DNA of 20,819 nt from Candidatus Aquidulcis frankliniae (GCA_009925905.1 RFPZ01000013.1:1-20819), one strand, 5' to 3'; counted from the first letter of the stretch, positions 7,626-15,740 are shown. Made by a program: numbers and translations. Notes: generated from the letters alone by a model not told the origin.

Positions 7626-7982
7626 CTACGCCGGCAGAAACTCGTGAGCATCGTGATGCAGACCATCGCAGAGCCCAAGCTCAGCACCGGCGCCGTGCGG
7701 CAGCCGAATCGGTCGCATGATCTCTCGCACATCACTGCGGCTGCAGCGGAGCCAGCCGCGCACCGCCATCCAGCGCGGAGGGCAAGTGGGGTCGGCGCAG
7801 AACTGGAATGGCCCGGGATTAATTGGTGACGCTTCGCCGAACGAGGGTGCAACCTCAGTGGCTGTGGTGTCGAGCACGCTGATGCGGAACGGGGTGCCAG
7901 TAATCTGTGCAGAGCAACCATCGCAGCGCGCGGCACTATTCTCAGCGATGATTGTGGGGATGCGGATGCCGTTCACTTCCAT
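7626..7982 (-). CDS. Small protein with two cysteine pairs, possible zinc site
   Basis: 118 residues. C20-x2-C23 and C62-x4-C67 could form one zinc knuckle; a third part carries C80, C105 and a His-rich end (LHHDAHE). There is no signal peptide or membrane segment. The middle part (FRISVLDTTATEVAPSF...PFQFC) is beta-like. The family is not recognised. The ATG at 7982 is preferred over longer in-frame starts because it has an AGAGG ribosome site four bases upstream and a TACGAT hexamer ten bases upstream (plus-strand 7993-7998). It leads a run with the membrane protein, galU and the kinase. Its first codons overlap the 5' end of the divergent amylase gene. Confidence 0.65.
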   Translation of the reverse strand: MEVNGIRIPTIIAENSAARCDGCSAQITGTPFRISVLDTTATEVAPSFGEASPINPGPFQFCADPTCPPRWMAVRGWLRCSRSDVREIMRPIRLPHGAGAELGLCDGLHHDAHEFLPA

Positions 7983-10353
7983 AGTGCCTCTGATCGTACC
8001 CGAGCCCGCCGAGCCTTGGCGTCGCGCCCTCCCCGTCACCCTCGTCCTCGCACTGCTCGCCGCCGGATGCGGGCCAGCGGGCGACCCCACCGATCCCGCC
8101 GCAGAGGTGAGGGGTGACGACACGCTCCAAGAGCTCTTGATTCGCCATGACTCCCGTGACCCCGCCTATCGCTTGACCGGCGGGGCGGTTGAGGTTGGCT
8201 CCACTGTCGTGCTGCAGGTCCGCACGGGGAGTGATGATGCCGTGTCCGTTGCGCTCTCCGTCGCCGCGCCGTTTGGTGGCTCTGCGACGAAGAGCCCAGC
8301 CATCCGTGTCGCACGAGGGGTCCCGTGCATCGAGGTCAGTGAATCCAACCGCGGAGCGAGCATTGAGCTGACTGCCCTCTTGGCCCCCGATCCCGTCCTT
8401 GATCCTGCGAACGGGTTGACCGATGCGCTCTGCGATGTCTGGCGTGCCAGTATCGATGTGGGGGGTGAGCCAACCGCAATTGGGTACCACTTTGAGATCG
8501 CAGACGGCTCCGCCGCAGTAAAGCTCGCAGACGACAACATCAACGATCAGGGCCTTGGCAGCATCTCTCCAGCCAACGTCGGAGGCGATTGGGCGATCGT
8601 CGTTTCGCCGAAGGGGTTCGCTGCAAGCCCACTCCTCAGCGGCTCCGTTGTCTATCAAATCTTCCCTGACCGCTTTGCCAACGCCAATCCGTTGAACGAT
8701 GGCGGCCCACAACCGCGCTACAAGGGCGTCGCGTCCATCATCCCGTGGAACACGATTCCGGCCACGCCTCCGAAGGGTGAGGATTTTTACGGCGGTGATC
8801 TTGACGGGATTCGCCTTCGTCTTCCGCATCTCGTATCCATCGGTGTCAACACGATCTACCTCAACCCGGTCTTTGATGCGAACTCCAACCACCGGTATGA
8901 CGGCAACAACTTTATGCAGGTCGACGAGCGTCTCGGTGGCAATGCTGCTCTGCAACGTCTCTTGGCTGCCGCGCAGAAGTTGAACATCGCGGTGATCCTT
9001 GACGGTGTCTTCAACCATGTCAGTTCCGATTCGCCAATCTTTGATCGCTATGGGCGATGGCCAACGGTTGGTGCGTGCGAGTCCCTTGATTCGCCGTATC
9101 GCGACTGGTTCATCTGGACGAAGGCTGCGGGCGCACGGGGACCGTGCGCCGGCGCATCGGGCCCCAACACGGCAGGCTACGTGGCGTGGGCGAACTACGA
9201 CACGCTTCCAGTGCTCAACAAGAACAATGACGCGGTCCGAGCGCTGATCCTCGGTGACGCTTCCGGTGCGCCAGCCGCCATGCTGCTCGCCTCGCCTGCG
9301 GGTGATGCGGGCGTGGCGCGCTGGTGGCTACAGCAGGGCGTTGCTGGCTGGCGACTCGACGTGATGCCCGACGGCAGCTTCCCTGAAGGTTTCTGGCAGG
9401 AGTTCCGTATCGCGCTGAAGGCGGCGTCACCGAACGCACCGATCATTGGTGAACTCTGGAATCGTCGTGACGCGCTCCGCCTGCTACGCGGTGACGCTGC
9501 TGACGCCACGATGAACTACCGCTTCCGCGATGCGGTGCTCGCCTACCTTGGCGGAAAGCCAGAGGCCGGTGCAACGGACAGCACCAATCGCAGCGCAGTG
9601 CTCTTCGTACGCAAGCTGATGGGGATTGCCGAAGATTACCCAACAGCCGTGACGCTCGCGAACTTAACGCTGCTTGATTCACATGACACGTCGCGATCGC
9701 TCTGGGAGCTCACACCAGGCAACGGTCGGGACGGCAAAGAGATGCCAGAGAATCTTTCTGTTGGGAAGGCGCGTCAACTTCTCGCTGCGACGATGCAGTA
9801 CCTGCTCCCTGGATCTCCAACGGTCTATTACGGTGATGAGATCGGTGTTAGCGGCGCAACGGACCCAGACGACCGTCGAACGTTCCCGATCTTGCCAACA
9901 GATCCCCGAACGGCCCGACTCGACGGAAGTGGCTCTGGTGGACGACGCCCTGCGCCGCTCCCAGATGCGAGAGTGGCCGATCTCTCAATGCTCGCTTGGT
10001 ACCAGAAGCTTGCCGCCATCCGCGCCGCTCATCCCCACGTACGTGGCGCATGTGTTGACTGGCTTGCCGTTGGTGCAAGTGGTGCTACTAGTCGCACGGT
10101 GCTCTTCTCGCGCCGTGCCAACGGGGTCATTGGCGAAGTCGCCGCACTCGGCACATCTGAATCTTGGGCGGTTGGCGACCTCTTGGTAGCGGTGAACGCG
10201 GATGGCGGCAGCGAGCGCCTAACCTTCAACCTTGGATCTGGCGTAAAGCTCCGAGAAATCGCTCGGTCCAGCGGCGGCGAGGGGGTTGGCGACCCCACCA
10301 CTGGGGTCGACGTACCAGCGCGCACCGCGATCATCTGGGAGGTCGTACCCTAG
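7966..10353 (+). CDS. Exported lipoprotein alpha-amylase family enzyme (GH13)
   Basis: 795 residues from the ATG at 7966. The N-terminus has two Arg (19-20), a hydrophobic stretch (21-33) and a lipobox LAAGC with the lipid-bearing Cys at 35, so the enzyme should be anchored outside the membrane. A beta-rich N-terminal domain (about 60-190) has no recognised motif. The GH13 barrel starts at VVYQIFPDRFA (228-238). DGVFNH lies at 346-351, nucleophile D465 (GWRLDV), acid/base E496 (GELW) and third Asp D574 (DSHDT). An all-beta C-terminal domain ends the protein. The closest groups are neopullulanase/cyclodextrinase-like GH13, so it should cut alpha-1,4-glucans and perhaps pullulan. The start is uncertain: 7966 has GGGGA five bases before it, 7960 would be nearly leaderless, and GTG 7984 has no ribosome site. 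Confidence 0.9.
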   Translation: MPFTSIVPLIVPEPAEPWRRALPVTLVLALLAAGCGPAGDPTDPAAEVRGDDTLQELLIRHDSRDPAYRLTGGAVEVGSTVVLQVRTGSDDAVSVALSVAAPFGGSATKSPAIRVARGVPCIEVSESNRGASIELTALLAPDPVLDPANGLTDALCDVWRASIDVGGEPTAIGYHFEIADGSAAVKLADDNINDQGLGSISPANVGGDWAIVVSPKGFAASPLLSGSVVYQIFPDRFANANPLNDGGPQPRYKGVASIIPWNTIPATPPKGEDFYGGDLDGIRLRLPHLVSIGVNTIYLNPVFDANSNHRYDGNNFMQVDERLGGNAALQRLLAAAQKLNIAVILDGVFNHVSSDSPIFDRYGRWPTVGACESLDSPYRDWFIWTKAAGARGPCAGASGPNTAGYVAWANYDTLPVLNKNNDAVRALILGDASGAPAAMLLASPAGDAGVARWWLQQGVAGWRLDVMPDGSFPEGFWQEFRIALKAASPNAPIIGELWNRRDALRLLRGDAADATMNYRFRDAVLAYLGGKPEAGATDSTNRSAVLFVRKLMGIAEDYPTAVTLANLTLLDSHDTSRSLWELTPGNGRDGKEMPENLSVGKARQLLAATMQYLLPGSPTVYYGDEIGVSGATDPDDRRTFPILPTDPRTARLDGSGSGGRRPAPLPDARVADLSMLAWYQKLAAIRAAHPHVRGACVDWLAVGASGATSRTVLFSRRANGVIGEVAALGTSESWAVGDLLVAVNADGGSERLTFNLGSGVKLREIARSSGGEGVGDPTTGVDVPARTAIIWEVVP

Positions 10354-10374
10354 GCCTATGAGGAACCTGCCGCA

Positions 10375-10713
10375 ATGAGTGCGCTAACCCGTTTGCGAGG
10401 ACGCCTGCGTGGCGTGATCTCACTCGGCACCTTCGTCGCCGTCGTGGTGGCAGTGGGCGTCTCACTCCTCTATCTCGCCTGGGTTGCCACGATCCGAAAC
10501 TCCGACCAAATTGGCGAGCTCTCAGTCGGCACCTTTGTTGTTGGGCTCTCGTGCGCCTTTGCATCGTTGATGCTCACGATCAGCATGATTCGCGCGATTC
10601 GCGGTGCACGCGATGGCCGGGCGATGCTCGCCGCCCTCCTGGCCGGCGGGTTCGCCATCGCCGCAGGAATCGCCCTCGGCGCCTCAGACATCCTCGGCAA
10701 GCTCGCCTCTTAG
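10375..10713 (+). CDS. Small membrane protein with three helices, unknown function
   Basis: 112 residues with hydrophobic segments near 15-38, 50-73 and 84-103 and basic loops (RLRGRLRG at the start, RAIRGARDGR between segments 2 and 3), so the N-terminus is probably inside. No family is recognised. A GAGGA ribosome site lies ten bases before the ATG. It begins 21 bases after the exported amylase stop on the same strand and may be co-transcribed with it; nothing links it to glucan use beyond position. Confidence 0.75.
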   Translation: MSALTRLRGRLRGVISLGTFVAVVVAVGVSLLYLAWVATIRNSDQIGELSVGTFVVGLSCAFASLMLTISMIRAIRGARDGRAMLAALLAGGFAIAAGIALGASDILGKLAS

Positions 10714-10733
10714 GGGCGGCGCCCTAAGAGCGG

Positions 10734-10742
10734 TGCTACGCT
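10734..10742 (+). promoter_or_regulatory. Promoter -10 of tRNA-Glu
   Basis: TGC followed by TACGCT (10737-10742) is an extended -10 element. It ends 11 bases before the first tRNA base, so transcription would start about five bases upstream of the mature end, a normal short leader. The same TACGCT hexamer precedes folC, and TACGAT precedes argS, which supports a shared sigma-factor consensus. Confidence 0.55.
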
Positions 10743-10753
10743 GCGATCCGCGC

Positions 10754-10830
10754 GCCCCTGTCGTCTAGAGGCCTAGGACGCCACCCTTTCAAGGTGGAGA
10801 TCACGGGTTCGAATCCCGTCGGGGGTACCA
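10754..10830 (+). tRNA. tRNA-Glu (anticodon UUC), CCA encoded
   Basis: All four arms fold. The acceptor GCCCCTG pairs with CGGGGGT (G1-U72 and one more wobble), followed by discriminator A and an encoded CCA (10828-10830). The D stem GTCT pairs with GGAC around an AGAGGCCTA loop. The anticodon stem CCACC/GGTGG holds loop CTTTCAA with anticodon TTC at 10788-10790. The T stem ACGGG/CCCGT holds TTCGAAT. It charges glutamate and reads GAA and GAG. It stands alone between the small membrane gene and the convergent amylase, 22 bases from the latter's stop. Confidence 0.97.
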
Positions 10831-10852
10831 CCCCACCGCGCGACCCCCTGCA

Positions 10853-12451
10853 TTAGCGGAGTTGAAAGATCGCCCCACTGACAGGCGGTAGATCAATCGC
10901 TATGGTCCCATCTTCTGCAAGCGTTGCTGCGCCGGTAACTCCGTCCCAGGTGAGTCGCGTCACGCCACTCACGCCGTCGAATCGCACGTGCACACGCGCC
11001 GGGCTCTCCCCCGTGTTGGTCGCCACGACAAGTCGGCGCGCCTCCCCCTGCTCAAGGTCTAGTGGCGCACCCTCAAACCCGACCGGATCGGCGCTCCGCT
11101 CAAGAATGAGCACTGGCCCCTCTGCGTGCACCACGCGCAGGGCACCGGAGCGGAGCACGCGATGCTCATGCCGCGCCGCCACAGCACCGCGGACGAAAGC
11201 GCGGAACGCCGCTGCGCCAGCATCAATCGCAGTGAGGTCCTTCGGGAAGTGGCCACGATTTGCTGGGTCATTCGCACCGAGTGCTCCCAACTCGTCGCCG
11301 TAGTACATACACGGCGCACCTGGGAGGGCGAGCTGCAGAAGCGTCGCGAGCTGTGCCGCAGCCGCACTTCCACCCACGATGCTGCGCAGTCGCGGCGTGT
11401 CGTGGGAGCCGAGTAAGTTCAGCTGCACCGCAGTTGTCGCTGGGTGATACCAGCTCATGATCTCCGTGAGCTTCTCCGCAAACTGTGCCGCGTCCAACTC
11501 TGGGCGTTTGTAGGTGTCGTTATGGTCGCCAAGATCCCGCGCCAGTCGCCCACTCCCCGCATACCCGAGGATCGCCTCAGTAAGCGGATAGTTCATGACC
11601 GCGTCAAACCGATCGCCGGTAAGCCATGCATCGGCGCGCTTCCAAATTTCACCAACGGTGTACGCCTCAGGATTAATCGCACGGACGCGTGTTCGGAACT
11701 CTTGCCAGAAGCTCACATCATCAATCTCTTCGGGAACATCAAGACGCCAGCCGTCAGCACCAAATCGAATCCAGAACTCTGCCGCCTGCAGCAGGTGCTC
11801 ACGTGCCTCGGCATTGCCAACGTTGATCTTTGGAAGCGCAGGGAGTTGCCACCAGGCCTTGTAGCCGATCGTCGTCTCGAGGTTGCTCGCGATGCCACCG
11901 CCGGCTCCGCCGCTCTGTTTCACCTGCCAATCAACCGACTCTGGATACGCGATCAGTGGGCGATCACCGCGCAAGAAGGCCTCGTCGGTGTAGAACCAGT
12001 CGACGTAGGGTGACTGCGCTCCGTTCTCCAACACGTGGTGAAACGGCCAGAAGCCACGGCTTGCATGATTGAAGACGCCATCGAGAATCACACGCATGCC
12101 GCGAGCATGCGCAGTGTCAAGAAGCTCGCGCAGCGCGTCGTTTCCGCCGAGCATGGGGTCAACATTGAAGTAGTCGTACGTGTGATACCGATGGTTTGAT
12201 GCGCTCGAAAAGATCGGGCACAAATAGAGCGCGGTGATGCCGAGCTCCTGAAGCTCACCAAGTCGCTCCGTGATGCCGTAAAGGTCTCCACCTTTGAACC
12301 CATGTCGTGTTGGTGGTGTCTCCCAAGCCTCGAGTGGACCAGGTGGTTGCGTTCGCGCAGAGCGAGCGAATCGATCAGGGAAGATTTGATAGAAGACAGC
12401 GTCGCGCACCCATGCTGGAGTCTGTGGCCCCGCGGGCCGCTGCGAACTCAC
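10853..12451 (-). CDS. Cytoplasmic GH13 cyclomaltodextrinase / neopullulanase-like enzyme
   Basis: 532 residues, no signal peptide, so it acts inside on imported oligosaccharides. It begins directly at the barrel (AVFYQIFPDRFA, 18-29) and lacks the N-terminal CBM34-like domain that most dimeric cyclodextrinases carry. Motifs: GGDLYGI (54-60), DGVFNH (124-129), nucleophile D238 (GWRLDVPEE), acid/base E268 (GEIW), third Asp D351 (GSHDTPR), and a C-terminal beta domain after about residue 430. It probably hydrolyses maltodextrins and cyclodextrins to glucose and maltose; exact substrate preference cannot be read from the sequence. Its ATG overlaps the malG stop (ATGA), making it the last gene of the importer operon, which fixes its role in maltodextrin breakdown. 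Confidence 0.93.
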   Translation of the reverse strand: MSSQRPAGPQTPAWVRDAVFYQIFPDRFARSARTQPPGPLEAWETPPTRHGFKGGDLYGITERLGELQELGITALYLCPIFSSASNHRYHTYDYFNVDPMLGGNDALRELLDTAHARGMRVILDGVFNHASRGFWPFHHVLENGAQSPYVDWFYTDEAFLRGDRPLIAYPESVDWQVKQSGGAGGGIASNLETTIGYKAWWQLPALPKINVGNAEAREHLLQAAEFWIRFGADGWRLDVPEEIDDVSFWQEFRTRVRAINPEAYTVGEIWKRADAWLTGDRFDAVMNYPLTEAILGYAGSGRLARDLGDHNDTYKRPELDAAQFAEKLTEIMSWYHPATTAVQLNLLGSHDTPRLRSIVGGSAAAAQLATLLQLALPGAPCMYYGDELGALGANDPANRGHFPKDLTAIDAGAAAFRAFVRGAVAARHEHRVLRSGALRVVHAEGPVLILERSADPVGFEGAPLDLEQGEARRLVVATNTGESPARVHVRFDGVSGVTRLTWDGVTGAATLAEDGTIAIDLPPVSGAIFQLR

Positions 12452-13356
12452 CCCTTAACCGAGCCGACCGCGAGTCCGCCCGTGATGAATCGCTGGCTCA
12501 GCAGATACACGATCGCTGGTGGCAGCGTGAGCATGATGGAGAAGGCCGAGACGAGTGGCCATGGAATGGCCGACGCATAGGTGCCAGTCATTGCCGAGAG
12601 TGCCATGGCGAGCGTGAAGTCCCGCGGTTGCGTGAGGAACATCCAGGAGTAGTAGAACTCGGTCCAGCCGCTAATAAATCCGAGGAATCCCGTTACAGCA
12701 ATGGCTGGCAGCGCAAGGGGCAGCACAATGCTTCGGAAGATGCGCACCTGCGACGCACCATCAACGGCGGCGGCCTCTTCAAGTTCTCGTGGGATCGTGT
12801 CGAGATAGCCCTTCAGATTCCAAATGGCGAATGGGAGTGAGCCCGAAACAATGGCGATGCCGACGCCAAGCTGTGAGTTGCGCAGGTTGAACGCGCCAAG
12901 GATCGGCAGGTTGAGCTTGATTCCGTTGAGGGTGACGAAGAGTGGCGCTAGGGTGGCGACGGCCGGAAGCATCAACACGCCGAGAATCACCAGCATGATG
13001 AACGTGCGCCCCCGGAATGCGAGACGACTGAGCGGGTAGGCGGCGAGTACGCCGAGTGAGACACTTGCGAGCGCCGTACCGCCAGCAATCTTCATTGAGT
13101 TGAATGCCAGCTCAAGGAAGCTCACCGGGTTTCCAGTTGGGCGATCAATCACCTGGAGGTACGCCTCAAACGTCGCATCCTTCGGAATCAGGTTGAGCCC
13201 GTCGGGACGGATCAGGTTCAGTGGCGAGAGCGAGACACTAAAGACCCAAATGATCGGGAAGAGCACCGTGATGAGAATGCCGATTGCGGCAAGCTGCAGC
13301 AGGATCTTGGTGAGCAGCGACGGCTCCCGGAACGAACGGCGCTTAGAAGTCGTCAT
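12448..13356 (-). CDS. Maltodextrin-type ABC transporter permease (MalG-like)
   Basis: 302 residues with six membrane segments, the normal length for a carbohydrate (CUT1) importer subunit. The cytoplasmic EAA loop that docks on the ATPase is at about 193-216 (EEAAAVDGASQVRIFRSIVLP). The C-terminal tail GGLAVGSVKG matches the MalG-type ending. The start overlaps the malF-like stop by 14 bases and the stop overlaps the GH13 start by four, so expression is tightly coupled. Sugar specificity is taken from the downstream GH13 enzyme and is not certain. Confidence 0.93.
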   Translation of the reverse strand: MTTSKRRSFREPSLLTKILLQLAAIGILITVLFPIIWVFSVSLSPLNLIRPDGLNLIPKDATFEAYLQVIDRPTGNPVSFLELAFNSMKIAGGTALASVSLGVLAAYPLSRLAFRGRTFIMLVILGVLMLPAVATLAPLFVTLNGIKLNLPILGAFNLRNSQLGVGIAIVSGSLPFAIWNLKGYLDTIPRELEEAAAVDGASQVRIFRSIVLPLALPAIAVTGFLGFISGWTEFYYSWMFLTQPRDFTLAMALSAMTGTYASAIPWPLVSAFSIMLTLPPAIVYLLSQRFITGGLAVGSVKG

Positions 13357-14323
13357 ACCGCGCCGTCGCCTTCGAGATGCGGTTGGTGATGAGGCTGATC
13401 GTGAGCAAAATTACGAAGAGGACGACTGCAAACGCAGCGCCGACAGCATAGAGCTGCCGCTCATTCACCAGTCGATAGGCCTGTGTCACAAGCAGCTCAG
13501 TGCGCCCGAACGGCCCACCCGAGCTCATGAAATAGGCGAGGCTAAAGAGGTTGAAGGTCACGACAAAGCCGTAGATGGCGAACGGGACCATCGCCGGCCG
13601 TAGGTACGTCAGGGTGATTGTTTTAAACGAGGCCCACTTACCAGCTCCGTCAATCTCTGCCGCTTCGTAGAGGTCCTTAGGAATCGCTTGGAGCGCACCG
13701 GTTGCCACCACCGCGTTCAGTGGCCAGCCAAGCCAGATGTTCGCCACCAGCATGGCGTAGTAGCTGAGGGGCAACGGAATGAAGCTAATCGGATCTTCAA
13801 CCTGGCGGAGCCAGTCAATCGAAAAGGTTTCCGGTGGGATTCGGAACACTTGCCCAACAAGAGCGAGCAGCATGTTTATTGCGCCCGAATCCTGGTTGAA
13901 CAGGTTGCGCCAGGTGGTCGCAACAACGATCGGTGGAATCAACACGGGGAGCACGTAGAGCGCGCGATACAAGCGCTTGAGCTTCAACCCGGGGTGATTC
14001 AGCAAGAGCGCAATCGCAACGCCGAGAATGATGTGGATGGTGACGTTGCTCAGCGCCCAAAAGATGTTGTAGAGAAATAGCCGCAGGAATGAGTAGTTTG
14101 GAATGGAGAGTTCACTCGTGAGAATCTTGACGTAATTCTCCAGCCCAACCCAATCCGGCGCTGGTGCGCCTTGGCGCAAGTTCGCAAGGCCGTAGTTGGT
14201 AAACGACATCCAGAACTGAAAGATCAGCGGATAAATGGTGACGATCGCCATGACGATCATGGCGGGGGCAATGAACATGTACGGGGTGAGCGAGCGACGA
14301 TTGACGCGTGCGAAAATGCTCAC
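13343..14323 (-). CDS. Maltodextrin-type ABC transporter permease (MalF-like)
   Basis: 326 residues, about six membrane segments, CUT1 type. The EAA loop is at about 217-242 (DLYEAAEIDGAGKWASFKTI). It starts with GTG at 14323 behind a GGGAGG ribosome site four bases away. It pairs with the MalG-like subunit to form the import channel for the binding protein encoded upstream. It lacks the large periplasmic loop of enterobacterial MalF, as is usual outside that group. It is separated from the binding-protein gene by a very stable hairpin, so it is probably made in lower amount. Confidence 0.93.
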   Translation of the reverse strand: MSIFARVNRRSLTPYMFIAPAMIVMAIVTIYPLIFQFWMSFTNYGLANLRQGAPAPDWVGLENYVKILTSELSIPNYSFLRLFLYNIFWALSNVTIHIILGVAIALLLNHPGLKLKRLYRALYVLPVLIPPIVVATTWRNLFNQDSGAINMLLALVGQVFRIPPETFSIDWLRQVEDPISFIPLPLSYYAMLVANIWLGWPLNAVVATGALQAIPKDLYEAAEIDGAGKWASFKTITLTYLRPAMVPFAIYGFVVTFNLFSLAYFMSSGGPFGRTELLVTQAYRLVNERQLYAVGAAFAVVLFVILLTISLITNRISKATARYDDF

Positions 14324-14354
14324 TCGACCTCCCTCACTCCTCTACCCCTAGGTA

Positions 14355-14392
14355 GCAATCGGGGCGGGAGCCGAAGCCCCCGCCCCAATCGC
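14355..14392 (-). promoter_or_regulatory. Stable UUCG hairpin between binding-protein and permease genes
   Basis: In the transcript a 17-bp stem without bulges (three G-U pairs) is closed by C(UUCG)G, the exceptionally stable tetraloop; loop at plus-strand 14372-14375, arms 14355-14371 and 14376-14392. No U-run follows, so it is not a standard intrinsic terminator. Hairpins after the binding-protein gene of sugar importers commonly protect the upstream mRNA or weaken read-through, giving much more binding protein than permease. A smaller stem GCTAG/CTAGC (14408-14424) lies just after the malE-like stop. Confidence 0.75.
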
Positions 14393-14430
14393 GGTTACAC
14401 CTAAGCGGCTAGCTCGACGCTAGCAGTCGA

Positions 14431-15627
14431 CTATGGCCAGAGGCCAGCTTCGACGTTTGCAGTCTCCATGGCATCGCATGCCACGCCGGCTGCATCAGCA
14501 CCAGCGGCACCGGTCTGCAGGACGCTGTCCCACGCCGAGCCGAAGTTGCCCCAGTAGTTGTTCATCCACGCCTCGACTGGACGTCGGGTGCCCGTGGCGA
14601 TCGCGGCTGCGAAGGCCTTGGTGACCGGGTCCTGGATCGTGATGGCGGTCGATGCTGGCACGTGGCCGGCACCCGTCACCATGATCTCGGCGTATGCAGG
14701 GGAGGCGAGAATTGCGCCGACCTTCAGGGCCAGCTCCTTGTTCGCTCCTGCTGCATTGATGTGCCAACCGTCAACACCGACCATGCCCACCGAAGGGAGG
14801 CCGTTGGTGCCAGCTGGGAACGGAGCAACCTGTGTGCCCGGGCGGGCCTTCAGGTAGTCCGCAAGTACCCAGTTGCCGTTGAACATCACGTCAACTTCAC
14901 CGTTCATGTACTTCTGACCAAGGTCGCCGTCGTTGCCATCAACAACTGCGCCAGCAGCCTTGAGGCTCTTGACGTAGTCCATGGCATCGCCGACTGGCGT
15001 GGTGAAGCATGCAGCGTGACCGGTGCTGTCAAAGATCGATGCGCCGAAGGCCTTGTACCAGCCCCAGACGTGATACACGCCGGCAGGAACGGCAACCTTG
15101 CCGCCGTTGTCGACGTAATCCTTGAACTCAGCAGCGGTTGCTGGTGGAGTTGCGATCTTCGCGGAGTCGTAATACATCACGACTGCCTTGAGGCTCTCAG
15201 GAACTAGGTAGAGCTTGCCGCCGATGGTTGCACCATCGAGAGCCTGCTGTGAGATCGTTCCAAGATCCGTCAGGTCCGTGATTGGCTCGAGCAGTCCGGC
15301 CGTAACCAGGTTGCCAAGCTCATCGTTCGGAGCAATGAAGAGGTCAGGTCCGCCGCCGGCGGCTGCCTCTGTCTTGAACTTCGTGAAGATGTCGCTGAAC
15401 GGCACCTCAACGGCAGTGATCTTGATCTTTGGGAATTCCTTCTCGAACTTGGCGAGCTGTTCAGCGAAGGCGGTGCCTTCAGCCGAGCCGCCGGACGAGC
15501 CGTATGCGTGCCAGAGCGTTACCTCACCTTCGAGGCCGTTTGCCGATGGGGTGTTGCTCCCACAGGCCGTGGCCACGACGGCAAGCATCGCTGCGACTGC
15601 AGCGAGCTTCCAATTCTTTCGCGCCAT
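14431..15627 (-). CDS. Sugar-binding lipoprotein of ABC importer (MalE-like)
   Basis: 398 residues. Lipoprotein signal: basic MARKNWK, hydrophobic 8-20, lipid-bearing Cys at 22 (VATAC), so it is anchored on the outer face of the membrane. The mature part is a family 1 solute-binding protein: VTLWHAYGSS near the start, FPKIKITAVEVPF, GPDLFIAPNDELG, NGNWVLADYLKA and the final EAWMNNYWGNFGSAWDSVLQTG. It binds maltodextrin-like sugars, judged from the neighbouring GH13 gene. It has a strong AAGGAGG ribosome site nine bases upstream and leads the operon malE-like, malF-like, malG-like, GH13. No ATPase gene is in the operon or the window, so a shared MsmK/MalK-type ATPase must be encoded elsewhere. 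Confidence 0.94.
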   Translation of the reverse strand: MARKNWKLAAVAAMLAVVATACGSNTPSANGLEGEVTLWHAYGSSGGSAEGTAFAEQLAKFEKEFPKIKITAVEVPFSDIFTKFKTEAAAGGGPDLFIAPNDELGNLVTAGLLEPITDLTDLGTISQQALDGATIGGKLYLVPESLKAVVMYYDSAKIATPPATAAEFKDYVDNGGKVAVPAGVYHVWGWYKAFGASIFDSTGHAACFTTPVGDAMDYVKSLKAAGAVVDGNDGDLGQKYMNGEVDVMFNGNWVLADYLKARPGTQVAPFPAGTNGLPSVGMVGVDGWHINAAGANKELALKVGAILASPAYAEIMVTGAGHVPASTAITIQDPVTKAFAAAIATGTRRPVEAWMNNYWGNFGSAWDSVLQTGAAGADAAGVACDAMETANVEAGLWP

Positions 15628-15678
15628 GCGTTAGTCCTCCTTCTTGCGAGGCCTCCCCACCAGCGAGGCACCGCGTAG

Positions 15679-15700
15679 GGCGCCAACTACTGCTGGCGCC
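15679..15700 (-). promoter_or_regulatory. Hairpin in malE-like leader
   Basis: GGCGCCA and TGGCGCC form a perfect 7-bp inverted repeat with an 8-base loop, in the predicted untranslated leader 52 to 73 bases before the binding-protein ATG. No riboswitch class is recognised. It may shield the mRNA 5' end. Confidence 0.35.
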
Positions 15701-15711
15701 GACATCGTTCA

Positions 15712-15728
15712 GGGTCGCCTGGCGACCC
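15712..15728. promoter_or_regulatory. Palindromic candidate operator of the maltodextrin operon
   Basis: GGGTCGCC-T-GGCGACCC is an 8+8 perfect palindrome with one central base. It begins 12 bases downstream of the predicted -10, right after the expected transcription start, where a bound repressor would block initiation. No regulator gene is in the window, so the binding protein (LacI- or ROK-type would be usual for such operons) is unknown. It could alternatively act as an RNA hairpin. Confidence 0.5.
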
Positions 15729-15740
15729 AGTGGTGCGGTA

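Noticed and set aside
7717..7965. A longer in-frame N-terminus for the exported amylase (83 extra residues)
   Set aside because: It would lie wholly opposite the Cys-pair gene and would put the lipoprotein signal in the middle of the protein.
7942..9018. A 358-codon open frame opposite the exported amylase
   Set aside because: It mirrors codon bias of the real GH13 gene, has low-complexity polar sequence and no recognisable domain.
10831..10852. Terminator between tRNA-Glu and the convergent GH13 gene
   Set aside because: Only 22 bases of C-rich sequence with no inverted repeat or T-run.
14355..14392. Intrinsic terminator after the malE-like gene
   Set aside because: The stem is strong but no U-run follows, and the permease genes continue the same operon.
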